Assembly (NCBI RefSeq): GCF_902702915.1
Contig: NZ_LR738849.1
Span: forward strand, 868,001-932,000
Direction of reading: 5' to 3'
From: Desulfovibrio sp. 86
GTDB taxonomy: Bacteria; Desulfobacterota; Desulfovibrionia; Desulfovibrionales; Desulfovibrionaceae
Length of the DNA: 64,000 nt
Positions 43,512 through 52,615 of the stretch are shown one piece after another. A program made the translations under genes and the position numbers. Below the pieces are notes generated by a model. It did no database searches, was not told where the DNA came from, and saw only the letters and a program-made list of their open reading frames with translations. Position 1 is the first letter of the stretch. Every line of letters begins with the position of its first letter.

Positions 43512-43580
43512 AAGGTTTTGGAGGAATGGGAGGGCCGTTGGGGTGGAGCCCTTTGACACAAAGGCCCTTCCCCCACAAAG
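43512..43580 (-). repeat. 3'-end palindromic element, copy 5 (after amrB), diverged
   Basis: Arms about 43537-43555 and 43558-43575 (GTTGGGGTGGAGCCCTTTG / CAAAGGCCCTTCCCCCAC-like) with mismatches. AAAGGTTTTGGAGG stands on its left, so it reads on the minus strand like amrB. It is the least conserved of the six. Confidence 0.7.
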
Positions 43581-43755
43581 CAGTTCAAAATCCACCAACA
43601 TCAAGGGGAGCACTGATTACAGAGCCTTCTGGAAACGCGCAGTTATTTCGTTTGGCAAGGCGCGATCTTTTTTTGAAGCAGGAGTGGACTTTTCCGTCCT
43701 CGACTGTTTCAAAAAAAGTGAAGCACGCCGCCAAACGGAATAAATCAGCGTTTCC

Positions 43756-44667
43756 CTAGAGTCCGAAACGCAATCCGGCGTACCCCACAACCCGGCTGGT
43801 ATCGCCGGATGCGGCGGCAGAAGTGTCGTAGAGGCAAAGCTCTGCCCAGGGGTTGCCAAGGGCGCGCGCGGCAAACAGGGCCAGGGCCAGAGGGCCTACC
43901 CCGCACATGGTAATGCCCTCACGCTCCACAACGGCAAGCAGACCATCGGGATCACAGGCCAGGGCCTGCGTCAGAGCCAGCGCGTCCTTGTGCAGGGTCT
44001 GCTCCTGGTTCTGGTAGTGGTTCAAGTCCGAACTGACGATGATGCCCACATCCTGCCCTCTGGCGCTGAAATCCTGTATCACCTGCGCCAGGGCCAGCCC
44101 GGCGGCGCGCAGCGCATCGGGTCTGCGGGTTCCCACGCATACGGGCGCAATGGTGCGACGCACGGGCGATCCGTCCTCTCCGGCATCGATGCCGGGCAGA
44201 CTTTGCAGAAAAGGCAGAATAACTTCGGCGGAATGCTCGACAAGATGGCTAAGCTCGTCCGGCAAAAAGCCGCCCGGAGCCCGAATAAGAGCCTGGGTCA
44301 GTTCTTCGTCCACCGGCATCGGGCCCAGCGGCGTCAGCCATTGGCCTTCGGCCCATACGCCCAGGGGCTTCCCCTGGCCCGTGTGGTTGGGAGACAGGAC
44401 AAACAGCCGATGCGGCAGGCTGGCTCCTGTTGTGGAGTCGCCCCATGGGGCCGCCAGGGTGGCGCCAATGATGCGGCCGCAGTAAACATAGCCGGCATGA
44501 GGCAGTACGAGTCCCAGCAGGCGGGAACCGGCATCCTTCGAATGCTCGTCCGACAAGAAACCAGTAGAAACAGCTGACGCCATAAGCCATGCCTGAACTT
44601 CTTTTTTTAACTGATCAGCCTCGGCAGGATAAAAACGGCCTGCCGCAATGGGATGTCGTATACTCAT
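43756..44667 (-). CDS. amrB: AmmeMemoRadiSam-system protein B (Memo family)
   Basis: 303 residues. Memo-fold protein: HPIAAGRFYPAEADQLKKEV, VLPHAGYVYCGRIIGATL, LSPNHTGQGKPLGVW, and IIVSSDLNHYQNQEQT carry the conserved His and Asp residues of the putative metal site. AmrB usually sits next to AmrA and AmrS; here amrS is 42 kb away (1097-2119) and no AmrA is in view. Start 44667 is chosen by family alignment; the ribosome-binding site is weak. The function of the trio is not established. Confidence 0.85.
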   Translation of the reverse strand: MSIRHPIAAGRFYPAEADQLKKEVQAWLMASAVSTGFLSDEHSKDAGSRLLGLVLPHAGYVYCGRIIGATLAAPWGDSTTGASLPHRLFVLSPNHTGQGKPLGVWAEGQWLTPLGPMPVDEELTQALIRAPGGFLPDELSHLVEHSAEVILPFLQSLPGIDAGEDGSPVRRTIAPVCVGTRRPDALRAAGLALAQVIQDFSARGQDVGIIVSSDLNHYQNQEQTLHKDALALTQALACDPDGLLAVVEREGITMCGVGPLALALFAARALGNPWAELCLYDTSAAASGDTSRVVGYAGLRFGL

Positions 44668-44690
44668 GGCCGCCCCCGGAATATGGCATG

Positions 44691-44847
44691 TCTCGAGCAG
44701 ATTAACTTTGAAATGCAACACATTTCAAAGTTTTCATTCAGCCGAAAAGTGTGATTCGCGGCTGAATCCACGCCACGTAGTGGCGCGCTGCACTTTCGTA
44801 CAGCCTTAGAGCATTTACACTTTTTCAAAGGTAACATGCTCTAAAAT
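44691..44847 (-). repeat. Multi-hairpin dispersed repeat, copy B (inverted)
   Basis: Same order of palindromes as copy A, on the opposite strand: AACTTTGAAATG-caaca-CATTTCAAAGTT, then CAGCCGAAAA..., CGCCACgtaGTGGCG, GCTG-CACTTTCGTACAGC, and TTAGAGCATTT...ATGCTCTAA. Ends 26 bases before the amrB start on its left. Confidence 0.8.
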
Positions 44848-45030
44848 AACACTGCGAACCCCACGCTACAGGCCTGACCGCTCTTGAGAGCCGCCTGCCT
44901 TTCCCAGCGGCTTTCTCGCGGCATCCCGCCTTTATTGCAGGCTGCGCGCCCATAAAATCCTGCGGATATTCAGGGCACATGCAAAACGCTTCGTGCAGGG
45001 TTCTCGCCTGTTTCGTCCTTTTGTTATTGG
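44848..45030. other. Spacer between two repeat copies
   Basis: About 180 bases with no gene or clear structure that I can support; together with the flanking repeats it makes a 510-base non-coding interval. Confidence 0.4.
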
Positions 45031-45180
45031 TTAGAGCAAGTTAACTTTTAAATTGCTCTGACGGCTGCGTGAGCAGACGTCCGCTACGAAGGCGTAAGCT
45101 CAGTTTATCTGCGCGGTTAAACGCCGAAGTGAGCGTGCTTTAAACTTTGAGAATGTACATTCTCAAAGTTAATCTGCTCT
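45031..45180 (+). repeat. Multi-hairpin dispersed repeat, copy C (diverged)
   Basis: Shares both ends with copy A: TTAGAGCA...TTGCTCT on the left and AAACTTTGAGAATG-ta-CATTCTCAAAGTT-AATCTGCTCTA on the right, while the interior differs. The right end coincides with the stop codon of the aldehyde dehydrogenase. Confidence 0.7.
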
Positions 45181-46639
45181 AGTCGAGACCACCCAACAGC
45201 GCGTAGTGGGTTTCCATATATTCAAGCAGCCCTTCACGGCCGCCTTCACGCCCCACGCCGCTGCCCTTGACGCCGCCAAAAGGCGTTTCCGCCGAGGCCA
45301 GCGCTGCGTCGTTGACACCCACCATGCCGTACTGGAGGCCCGCCCACAGTCGCCAGATACGGGCCATGTCGCGCGTGCAGACATAGGACGCGAGGCCGTA
45401 TTCCGTATCATTGGCCAGGGCCACGGCCTCTTCCTCGTCCTCAAAGGACATGACGGCAGCCACAGGCCCGAATATTTCTTCACGGAAAATACGCATTTCG
45501 GGCGTTATGCCCGTCAGCAGCGAGGGTTCGTAAAAGTTGCCGCCCAAGCTGTGGGGCTGGCATCCTGCTATACGGCGGGCTCCCTTTTCAAGGGCGTCGT
45601 GCACAAGGGCGTCCACATGGGCCACGGCTTCGGCGTTGATGAGCGGCCCCATGGTGGTGTCGGGCTTGAGCCCGTCACCGACCTGAAGCTCCCGGATGCC
45701 TTGCAATAGACGGCGCACAAAGGCGTCGGACACGTCGCTGTGCACCAGAAAACGGTTGGCGCAGATGCAGGTTTGCCCCGCATTGCGGAACTTGCTGCCC
45801 ATGCCCACACGCGCCGCCAGATCCAGATCCGCGTCGTCAAAAACAATGAAGGGCGCGTTGCCGCCCAACTCCAGCGACACCTTCTTCAAGGTGGGGGCGC
45901 ACTGGGCGGCGAGAGTTCTGCCCACGGGCGTGGACCCGGTAAAGCTGAGTTTGCGTACCAGAGGACTTTCTGTAACCACGGAGCCGATGGCCCTGGCGCT
46001 GCCCGTGATCACGTTGAAAACCCCGGCGGGAATGCCCACCCGCATGGCCAGCTCGGCCATGGCCAAAGCGCTGTACGGCGTGGCGCTGGCGGGTTTGACA
46101 ATGGCCGTGCATCCCGCCGCCAGGGCCGGAGCCACCTTGCGGGGAATCATGGACATGGGGAAGTTCCAGGGGGTAATGGCCACGGCAACGCCCAGGGGAG
46201 CGTGCCGGGTAAGCGCCTGCACGCCCTGCCGGAACTGGGGCACCACCTCGCCGCTCACGCGGCGGGCCTCTTCGGCATACCAGGGAAAATAGGAGGCCCC
46301 CTGAAGGATTTCCGCCCTGGCTTCAGCCAGGGGCTTGCCCTCTTCAAGAGTGAGCAGGCGGGCCAGGTCTTCAAGGTTGGCGCGTATGGCCTGCTCCCAG
46401 GCATGAAGGTAGGCTCCGCGCTCCTGAGGGGTTTTGTCCTTCCAGAGGGCAAAGGCGCTGTGAGCGGCTTCAACGGCAAGCCGGGCCTCGTCTGCGCCGC
46501 AGTTGGGCACAGTGCCAAGCAACTTGCCGTTGGCCGGATTGACGACATCCAGAACACTCTTGTCTGCCGCGTCGCGCCACTGCCCGTTGATGAGGCAGTG
46601 GGGACGGAACAGGCTTTTATCCTGCAATATTTGGTGCAT
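45179..46639 (-). CDS. Aldehyde dehydrogenase, succinate-semialdehyde type
   Basis: 486 residues. NAD(P)-dependent oxidation of an aldehyde to the acid. ITPWNFPMSMIPRKVAPALAAG, then KLSFTGSTPVGRTL, then ELGGNAPFIVFDDADLD with the general-base Glu, then GQTCICANRF with the catalytic Cys near 291. The overall pattern, including FGGVKGSGVGREGGREG near the end, fits GabD-type succinate-semialdehyde dehydrogenases; the substrate is inferred from that. It lies 29 bases downstream of pyrC and may be read from the same transcript. Start 46639 removes an unrelated N-terminal extension. Confidence 0.82.
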   Translation of the reverse strand: MHQILQDKSLFRPHCLINGQWRDAADKSVLDVVNPANGKLLGTVPNCGADEARLAVEAAHSAFALWKDKTPQERGAYLHAWEQAIRANLEDLARLLTLEEGKPLAEARAEILQGASYFPWYAEEARRVSGEVVPQFRQGVQALTRHAPLGVAVAITPWNFPMSMIPRKVAPALAAGCTAIVKPASATPYSALAMAELAMRVGIPAGVFNVITGSARAIGSVVTESPLVRKLSFTGSTPVGRTLAAQCAPTLKKVSLELGGNAPFIVFDDADLDLAARVGMGSKFRNAGQTCICANRFLVHSDVSDAFVRRLLQGIRELQVGDGLKPDTTMGPLINAEAVAHVDALVHDALEKGARRIAGCQPHSLGGNFYEPSLLTGITPEMRIFREEIFGPVAAVMSFEDEEEAVALANDTEYGLASYVCTRDMARIWRLWAGLQYGMVGVNDAALASAETPFGGVKGSGVGREGGREGLLEYMETHYALLGGLD

Positions 46640-46668
46640 AAGAACCCCTGTTGTGCGCGGGCAGGGGG

Positions 46669-47931
46669 TCAGAACAGTTGTCTGCCTCCCATCCAGTGGT
46701 GCTTGACGCGCCCGCGCAAGGTCTGCCCCAAAAAGGGCGAGTTCAGGCTTTTTGAATACATGGTTTGCCGTGAGGGCGTCCATTCTTCATCAGTATCAAA
46801 CAAAAAGAAGTCCGCCGGATCGCCAGGGGCGAAGCCGTTCCAGGGCAGGCCAAAAATTTCAGCCGGACGGCGGCACCACAGGCGATGCACGTCGGATTCG
46901 GCCAAGATGCCCGCATCCACAAGCTTCCAGGTAAGGCCAAGAGCCAGATCAAGACCTGTGAAGCCGCAGGGGGCTCCGTCCAGGGTGCCGTCTTTTTCAT
47001 GGGCCGCGTGCGGCGCGTGGTCGGTCACAAGAATGTCCACAATACCCGTTTTCACGGCTTCACGCAGCACTTCGCGGTCGTGCGCCGTGCGCAGCGGAGG
47101 GCTCACCTTGGCCTGCACACTATAGTTCTCCAGGGCTCTTTCGTCCAGCAACAGATAGTGCGGGCAGGTTTCTGCGCTGACCTTCACGCCGCGCTGCTTG
47201 GCCCAGCGTATGAGGTCTACGGTCAAGGCAGCGGAAACATGCGCGATATGCACAGGGATATCAAGATATTCTGCAAGCATGATGTCGCGGGCGGCCTGTA
47301 TGGCCTCCCCGGAGGCCGGTTGCCCCTTGAGCCCCAGAAGGCCGCTGACATGCCCCTCGTGCATGATCCACCCGCGGCCCAGGTGCGGGTCCTCGCAGTG
47401 GTCGATGAGGATCAGACCGAGGTCTGCGGCGTATTCCATAATGCGGCGCACAAGCTCGGCGTTTTCCAGGGGGCGGCCGTCATTGGACACGGCCACGCAG
47501 CCCGCCTCCTTGAGTTCGGCCAGGGGGGCCATCATCTCGCCCTTGAGGCCGATGGTGGCCGCCGCGATGGGGAAAAGCCGGGGCCCGTGGGGGTGGCTTT
47601 GCCTCGCCCTGTCCAGCATGTGGCGGGTAACGCTGGCCGTATCATTGACCGGCTTGGTGTTGGCCATGCACATGACCGCGCCAAAGCCGCCCCGCAGTGC
47701 GGCTTCAAGCCCTGAAGCCACGTCTTCCTTATATTCAAAACCGGGTTCGCGCAGGTGAACATGCGCGTCAATAAGGCTTGGCATGAGCGCAAGGCCGCAA
47801 GCGTTAAAAATTTCGCACCCTTCGGGGGCCTCGTGATGGCCCGCCGGGGTCATTGTCATGATTTTATCGCCGTCCACCAGAAGGTCCACAGGGGCCTCAA
47901 GGTGACGGGCGTTTTTTATGCAAAGCCTCAT
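46669..47931 (-). CDS. pyrC: Dihydroorotase PyrC
   Basis: 420 residues. Third step of UMP synthesis, cyclising carbamoyl aspartate. Metal ligands are complete: [26 protein letters not shown] in pieces, and [17 protein letters not shown] with the catalytic Asp. It is an active class I enzyme, not the inactive PyrC' form. GGAGG precedes ATG 47931, and the start overlaps the pyrB stop by four bases (ATGA), so both are made from one message. Confidence 0.92.
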   Translation of the reverse strand: MRLCIKNARHLEAPVDLLVDGDKIMTMTPAGHHEAPEGCEIFNACGLALMPSLIDAHVHLREPGFEYKEDVASGLEAALRGGFGAVMCMANTKPVNDTASVTRHMLDRARQSHPHGPRLFPIAAATIGLKGEMMAPLAELKEAGCVAVSNDGRPLENAELVRRIMEYAADLGLILIDHCEDPHLGRGWIMHEGHVSGLLGLKGQPASGEAIQAARDIMLAEYLDIPVHIAHVSAALTVDLIRWAKQRGVKVSAETCPHYLLLDERALENYSVQAKVSPPLRTAHDREVLREAVKTGIVDILVTDHAPHAAHEKDGTLDGAPCGFTGLDLALGLTWKLVDAGILAESDVHRLWCRRPAEIFGLPWNGFAPGDPADFFLFDTDEEWTPSRQTMYSKSLNSPFLGQTLRGRVKHHWMGGRQLF

Positions 47932-48884
47932 GCGCGTCCTCCATCGTTGCGTGTGGCCAGAAGATAGAGCACGGCCATGCGCGTCGCCACGCCAGCGGCC
48001 ACCTGGTTCAGCACCAGGCTGGCAGGAGCGTCGGCCATGTCGTCGGAAATTTCCAGTCCCCGGTTCATGGGCCCGGGATGCAGCACCTTGGCCCCTGGCC
48101 GGGCCATCTCCATATGTCTGAGGCCCAGGCAGAAGCGCCGCGAGTACTCGGCCAGATCGGGCAGAAGCCCGGCCTGCTGGCGTTCCAGCTGCAGGCGCAG
48201 GCACATGGTGGCGTCCACATCGCGCACGGCCTCTTCAAGATTTGTATACACTTCCACAGGCCAGTGGTCCACCCCGGCGGGCAGGAGAGTGCGGGGGGCG
48301 CAGACCCGCACGCGCACGCCAAGGCTGGTCAGCAGATGGATATTGGACCGCGCCACACGACTGTGGGCGATATCCCCAAGGATGAGCAGCGTGCGCCCTT
48401 CAAAGGCGTTATCCCATGCCTGACGCAGGCTGAAACAGTCCAGCAGGGCCTGCGTTGGGTGGGCATGCCAGCCGTCGCCGCCGTTGACCACGCCACAGGG
48501 CAGCAGTTCCGCGATATAGCGGGCAGCGCCGCTGCTGGAGTGGCGGATGACGATGACGTCGGGCGACATGGCCTGGAGCGTCAGGGCCGTGTCCTTGAGG
48601 CTTTCACCCTTGTTGAGGCTTGAACCGCTCTTGCCCAGAGAAAAGGTGTCCGCCGACAGACGCTTGCCCGCCACATCAAAGGACGTCTTGGTACGGGTGC
48701 TGTCTTCCACAAAAAAAAGCACCACAGTCTTGCCTTTGAGCGTGGGCACCTTCTTGACGGGTCGGGTGTTTATTTCCTGAAAGCTGGCGGCCAGATCCAG
48801 CAGATGCAGGGTGTCGGCCCTGCTCAACTGGGTTACATCCAGCAGATCCTTGTGTGACCAGTGGTAGCGGTTGTCGGTATTCAT
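47928..48884 (-). CDS. pyrB: Aspartate carbamoyltransferase catalytic chain
   Basis: 318 residues. Second step of UMP synthesis. [15 protein letters not shown] binds carbamoyl phosphate; [16 protein letters not shown] and [12 protein letters not shown] are also in place. No PyrI regulatory chain gene follows; pyrC comes next instead, an arrangement found in bacteria with PyrB-PyrC complexes. The start is only 20 bases beyond the U-tract of an attenuator-type terminator, so expression is probably set by attenuation. Confidence 0.93.
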   Translation of the reverse strand: MNTDNRYHWSHKDLLDVTQLSRADTLHLLDLAASFQEINTRPVKKVPTLKGKTVVLFFVEDSTRTKTSFDVAGKRLSADTFSLGKSGSSLNKGESLKDTALTLQAMSPDVIVIRHSSSGAARYIAELLPCGVVNGGDGWHAHPTQALLDCFSLRQAWDNAFEGRTLLILGDIAHSRVARSNIHLLTSLGVRVRVCAPRTLLPAGVDHWPVEVYTNLEEAVRDVDATMCLRLQLERQQAGLLPDLAEYSRRFCLGLRHMEMARPGAKVLHPGPMNRGLEISDDMADAPASLVLNQVAAGVATRMAVLYLLATRNDGGRA

Positions 48885-48903
48885 GGCAGTACTGTGTAAA
48901 AGG

Positions 48904-48935
48904 TAAAAAAAAACCCCGCTGATTTTTCAACGGGG
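48904..48935 (-). terminator. pyrB attenuator hairpin
   Basis: On the minus strand CCCCG (48931-48935) pairs with CGGGG (48914-48918) and is followed by nine T (48905-48913). The loop TTGAAAAATC is exactly complementary to a U-rich GATTTTTCAA about 50 bases upstream in the transcript (48980-48989), giving a possible alternative pairing. The leader peptide stop codon lies in the loop. Confidence 0.75.
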
Positions 48936-49010
48936 AACGGCGGGAGAGGCTGCGGCCCTGACACGGAGCGATGTAAATTTTGAAAAATCATGCACACCGG
49001 GCACCGGCAA
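48927..49010 (-). CDS. Putative pyr leader peptide
   Basis: 27 residues from TTG 49010, preceded at a six-base spacing by GGGAGG (49017-49022); reads MPVPGVHDFSKFTSLRVRAA and ends in the attenuator loop. The U-rich codons for FSKF come just before the hairpin, as in E. coli PyrL, where slow transcription through U-rich RNA at low UTP lets ribosomes follow closely and block the terminator. Longer in-frame starts exist at 49055 and 49121 but lack a site. No protein function is expected. Confidence 0.6.
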   Translation of the reverse strand: MPVPGVHDFSKFTSLRVRAAASPAVPR

Positions 49011-49061
49011 AGGCGCCCTCCCGAATATGCGGAGTACAGGAGCGGCAGACATCATGCCTGA

Positions 49062-49090
49062 TTTGTAGTCGCGCCAAAGACCTTTGTAAA
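49062..49090 (-). promoter_or_regulatory. Candidate promoter of the pyrBC leader
   Basis: TTTACA (49085-49090) and TACAAA (49062-49067) on the minus strand, 17 bp apart. Transcription would start near 49055, giving a leader of about 170 bases before pyrB. Confidence 0.5.
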
Positions 49091-49281
49091 GTAAAAAGTC
49101 TGTTGACGCCTGCAGGGCCATTGTCTAGTTAGAGAAAGGCAATGCCGCCCCCAGGGCGGCGCAGTCCATGTGGCCGCCGGGCGGCACAACCATGCGACTG
49201 CCAGCCCGGACACGCTTTGGGCCGATGCCCGGCGCTTTTCGCCATTGTTTCCATCAGGCTCTTTTGTGGAGGATGTGACCA

Positions 49282-50079
49282 ATGCTTTTGACTCTTGTGA
49301 TCTATCTTGCATGTGGCGCTGTGACCGGGGTGCTGGCCGGACTGCTGGGCGTGGGCGGAGGCATTGTGCTGGTGCCCATGATGGTGGCCATATTTCCCTC
49401 TGTGGGCGTGCCTGCCGAATATGTGCAGCAAATGGCGCTGGGCACTTCCCTTGCCAGCATCATGATCACCTCCATTTCCAGCGCCCGCGCCCAGAACAAG
49501 CGCGGAGCCGTGCACTGGGACATCTTCCGCAACATTACGCCGGGCATCCTCGTTGGCACTTTTGTGGGCGGCCTTATCGCCACGCACATGCCCACGCTTG
49601 CCCTCAAGATCATCTTCATCTGTTTTCTGCTGATGGTGTCTGTCCAGATGCTCTCCGGCTACCGGCCTCCGGCCACCCGCAACATGCCCGGCTTTGTCGG
49701 CACGTCCGGCGTGGGCGTGGGCATAGGTCTTATTTCGAGCTTTGTGGGCATTGGCGGCGGCACGCTTTCCGTGCCTTTCATGTCGTCCTGCAACGTGCCC
49801 CTGCACCACGCCGTGGGCACCTCGGCGGCCATTGGTTTTCCCATTGCCGTGGCGGGAACGCTGGGCTTCATAGTGGGCGGATGGGGCCGACCGGATCTTC
49901 CCCCTATGGCTCTGGGCTTTGTAAACCTGTGGGCCTTGCTGGGCATAGCTTCGGCCAGTTTTCTCACTGCGCCCCTCGGCGTCAGGCTGTCGCACGCCCT
50001 GCCAGCCGACAAGCTTAAACGCGGCTTTGCCTGCTTTCTGGTTATCGTGGCCGTCAAAATGGCCTGGGGATTGCTGTAA
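49282..50079 (+). CDS. TauE/SafE-family sulfite exporter-like protein
   Basis: 265 residues with eight or nine membrane helices. The two internal repeats are marked by GVLAGLLGVGGGIVLVPMMVAIFP and GLISSFVGIGGGTLSVPFMSSCNVP. The family moves sulfite, sulfoacetate or other organosulfur anions; sulfite export would suit a sulfate reducer but is not shown. GGAGG lies upstream of the ATG. Followed after 26 bases by the YitT gene in the same direction. Confidence 0.85.
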   Translation: MLLTLVIYLACGAVTGVLAGLLGVGGGIVLVPMMVAIFPSVGVPAEYVQQMALGTSLASIMITSISSARAQNKRGAVHWDIFRNITPGILVGTFVGGLIATHMPTLALKIIFICFLLMVSVQMLSGYRPPATRNMPGFVGTSGVGVGIGLISSFVGIGGGTLSVPFMSSCNVPLHHAVGTSAAIGFPIAVAGTLGFIVGGWGRPDLPPMALGFVNLWALLGIASASFLTAPLGVRLSHALPADKLKRGFACFLVIVAVKMAWGLL

Positions 50080-50105
50080 ACCGCAATTACTGACAAGATA
50101 GGAAC

Positions 50106-50972
50106 ATGAAACTCTATTCCTACAACCACAAACTGGCCGAATCAGTCTGGTGGAATCTCTTTCTGCTGACCCTGGGCGGTCTGCTTACAACTATCTGTAT
50201 CCAGAGCGTTGCCGCCCCCCACGACTTTCTCGCGGGGGGCATCATGGGCGTGGCCCTGCTCACCAACTACTGGACAGGGACGCTCACCCCCCTTGTGTGG
50301 TACGCCCTGTTTTGCGCGCCCATTTACCTTTTCGGCTGGTTTGTTGTCGGAAAACGCTTTCTCCTCTACACGGCCTACGGCACCCTGTGCACGACGATCT
50401 TTGGCTTTTTCATCAATTTCACCATCCCGCTGCAAAGCGAACTGTATGCCGCCGTGGTGGGCGGCGTGCTGCACGGCACAGCAGGGGGACTGATGCTGCG
50501 GACCCTTGGCAGCGGCGGCGGCACGGACGTTATCGCCGTAGTGCTCAAGGACCGCTGGAATTTTTCCATCGGGCAGTTCAACGTCATTTTCAACGGCCTG
50601 CTTTTTCTGCTGGGCGCCTACCGCCTGCCCTTTGATCTTATCGTGGCCTCGATGATCATGATGTTCATTTCGTCCAACGCGCTTGAATACGTGCTGGGCA
50701 TGTTCAACCGGCGCAAACTGGTCTTCATCATCTCCGATCACGGCGAGGAAATCAGCGAAGCCATACTGGTGACGGAACGCTTTGGCGCAACCATGTTGCG
50801 GGGCAAGGGGGCCTACTCCGGCTCCGACCGTGAAATACTGCTCACCGTCACCAACAACATCGCCCTCAAGCGACTGGAAAATCTGGTCTTCAGCATTGAC
50901 CGCAACGCCCTTTTCATTGTTGAAAACACCTTTTACGTTTCCGGCGGGCAGTTCGCACGCAGGAGCAGGTAG
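50106..50972 (+). CDS. YitT-family membrane protein
   Basis: 288 residues. Five membrane helices with the family motifs APHDFLAGGIMGVALLTNYWTG and GLMLRTLGSGGGTDVIAVVLKDRWNFSIGQFNVIFN, then a C-terminal cytoplasmic DUF2179 domain (VFIISDHGEEISEAILVTERFGATMLRGKGAYSG) that may bind nucleotides. Transport substrate unknown. Likely in one transcript with the TauE gene before and the amidohydrolase after it. Confidence 0.85.
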   Translation: MKLYSYNHKLAESVWWNLFLLTLGGLLTTICIQSVAAPHDFLAGGIMGVALLTNYWTGTLTPLVWYALFCAPIYLFGWFVVGKRFLLYTAYGTLCTTIFGFFINFTIPLQSELYAAVVGGVLHGTAGGLMLRTLGSGGGTDVIAVVLKDRWNFSIGQFNVIFNGLLFLLGAYRLPFDLIVASMIMMFISSNALEYVLGMFNRRKLVFIISDHGEEISEAILVTERFGATMLRGKGAYSGSDREILLTVTNNIALKRLENLVFSIDRNALFIVENTFYVSGGQFARRSR

Positions 50973-50982
50973 GAGCAGCACA

Positions 50983-52230
50983 ATGGCGCCAGCCGCATCC
51001 GCTCCCGGTTCCATCCCTGAAGGCAGGGCGCAGCAGGCGCTGGCCATCAGGGCCAGAAGCATCGTCACCCTGGCGGGCGAGGACCCGGCCAGAGGCGCGC
51101 GCCTGTTCGCCCCCCTGAAAAAAATCGACAATGCCGTGCTCATCGTGCGCGACGGCATGGTGGAAGAAGTACGCCCCTGGTCGGCAGGGGCGACGCCCAC
51201 GGGCGCTCTGGTGCGCGATCTCGGCCCGGTGTGTCTGGCCCCAGCCTGCGTCAACGCCCACACCCATCTGGAGCTTTCCCACCTGGCGGGGCGCACCCGC
51301 TTGGGCAAGGGGTTCACGCCCTGGCTGCAAAGCCTTATTCCCCTGCTGCGCGAAGCCCCGAACCCGGAGGCGGCTGAAAATGCCTGCGCCCATATGGCGG
51401 GCACAGGAACCCTATACGCTGGCAATATCACCGGCTCCCTGCCCGGCGGCATGCTGCTGGCGGACGCCGCCTGCCGTGAAGCCGGGCTTGCCGTGAACCA
51501 CTTTTGCGAATGGTTCGGCTTTGGCGCGCCCTTTGCCGACGGCCTGCGCCCCTGGCCGCCCCGCTGCCGCCAGGCGCTGGAAGACGATCCTTTTCTGGCC
51601 GCCCGCTGCGCCCCCGGGGGGCACGCCCTCTACTCCACCGGGCCGGACATCCTGCGCGCCGCCAAACAGGACTGCGCCCGCATGGGCCGTATTTTCAGCT
51701 TTCATCTGGCCGAATCGCCGGAGGAAACACAACTGCTCACCACGGGGGACGGTCCCCTGCGCCAGTGCTACGATTCAGTGGTGCTGCCTGCGGACTGGCA
51801 GGCTCCCGGCCTGCGCCCTCTGGCCTATGCCTTCAAGCTGGGGCTTCTGGATGCGGGAACCCTGGCCGTACACGGCACGCAACTGGACGCGCAGGAAGTG
51901 GAAGTGCTGGCCGCCAGCGGAGCGGCCCTGTGCCTGTGCCCGCGCTCGAACCGCAACCTTGGGCTTGGCGTGCCCCCTGTGCGCGACCTGCTTGAAAGCG
52001 GCTGCCTGCTCTGCCTCGGCACTGACGGCCTGACCAGCAACCGCGACCTTGACGTGCGGCAGGAAGCCGTATGGCTGCGGGAACATCTTGATGTTCCCCC
52101 CGAAGCCCTGGTGCGTCTCATGACCATTAACGGGGCGGCGGCCCTCAACATGCTCCAGAGCGGCGCGGGCCGTCTGGAACCGGGAAGTCCCGCGGACTTC
52201 TGCGTTCTGCCCGATGCCCTTACCTACTGA
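50983..52230 (+). CDS. Amidohydrolase, deaminase/chlorohydrolase group
   Basis: 415 residues. Metal-dependent TIM-barrel hydrolase. Ligands: NAHTHLELS (two His), FSFHLAESPEE (His), AVHGTQLDA (His) and CLGTDGLTSNRDLD (Asp). LCLCPRSNRNLG is typical of the deaminases of this group, which remove amino groups from purine-like rings. Aminofutalosine deamination in menaquinone synthesis is one possible role in such anaerobes, but no other mqn gene is nearby, so the substrate stays open. AGGAG precedes ATG 50983. Confidence 0.75.
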   Translation: MAPAASAPGSIPEGRAQQALAIRARSIVTLAGEDPARGARLFAPLKKIDNAVLIVRDGMVEEVRPWSAGATPTGALVRDLGPVCLAPACVNAHTHLELSHLAGRTRLGKGFTPWLQSLIPLLREAPNPEAAENACAHMAGTGTLYAGNITGSLPGGMLLADAACREAGLAVNHFCEWFGFGAPFADGLRPWPPRCRQALEDDPFLAARCAPGGHALYSTGPDILRAAKQDCARMGRIFSFHLAESPEETQLLTTGDGPLRQCYDSVVLPADWQAPGLRPLAYAFKLGLLDAGTLAVHGTQLDAQEVEVLAASGAALCLCPRSNRNLGLGVPPVRDLLESGCLLCLGTDGLTSNRDLDVRQEAVWLREHLDVPPEALVRLMTINGAAALNMLQSGAGRLEPGSPADFCVLPDALTY

Positions 52231-52615
52231 GTCCGCGCGAGTCCTGGCCGGACACATTGCCATGCGAGCATCACGAATTTTCGCCCCGTCACATACCCTG
52301 CCCTATATTTGTTGAACGACTCCAAATCCAATGACTGTGGGAACAAACAGGTTTTACCGCGTTTTTTGTCGCAACTTTTCCTCATTCCCGTTTTCGCGCG
52401 CCCACAGACGTTTTCATCGTCATCGGGGGGCGGGACGACAGCGCCGTTTTGCGAATTCCCACTTTTCAGGTCAATAAAGTTATTGTCATCATAAAATCTT
52501 GCTGGCAGTATTCGCGCATCCCAGATTTGTACGGTTACAACTCCTGGGGCCATTGCTGTGCAGTGGCCCCGGCGGTGTCTGCCGCCTGTCATCAACCTGC
52601 GCCAAGAAGGAAAAA
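52231..52615. other. Gap between the amidohydrolase and the HPt gene
   Basis: About 385 bases. The part at 52450-52500 is A+T rich and may hold the HPt promoter. No gene or repeat is supported. Confidence 0.4.
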
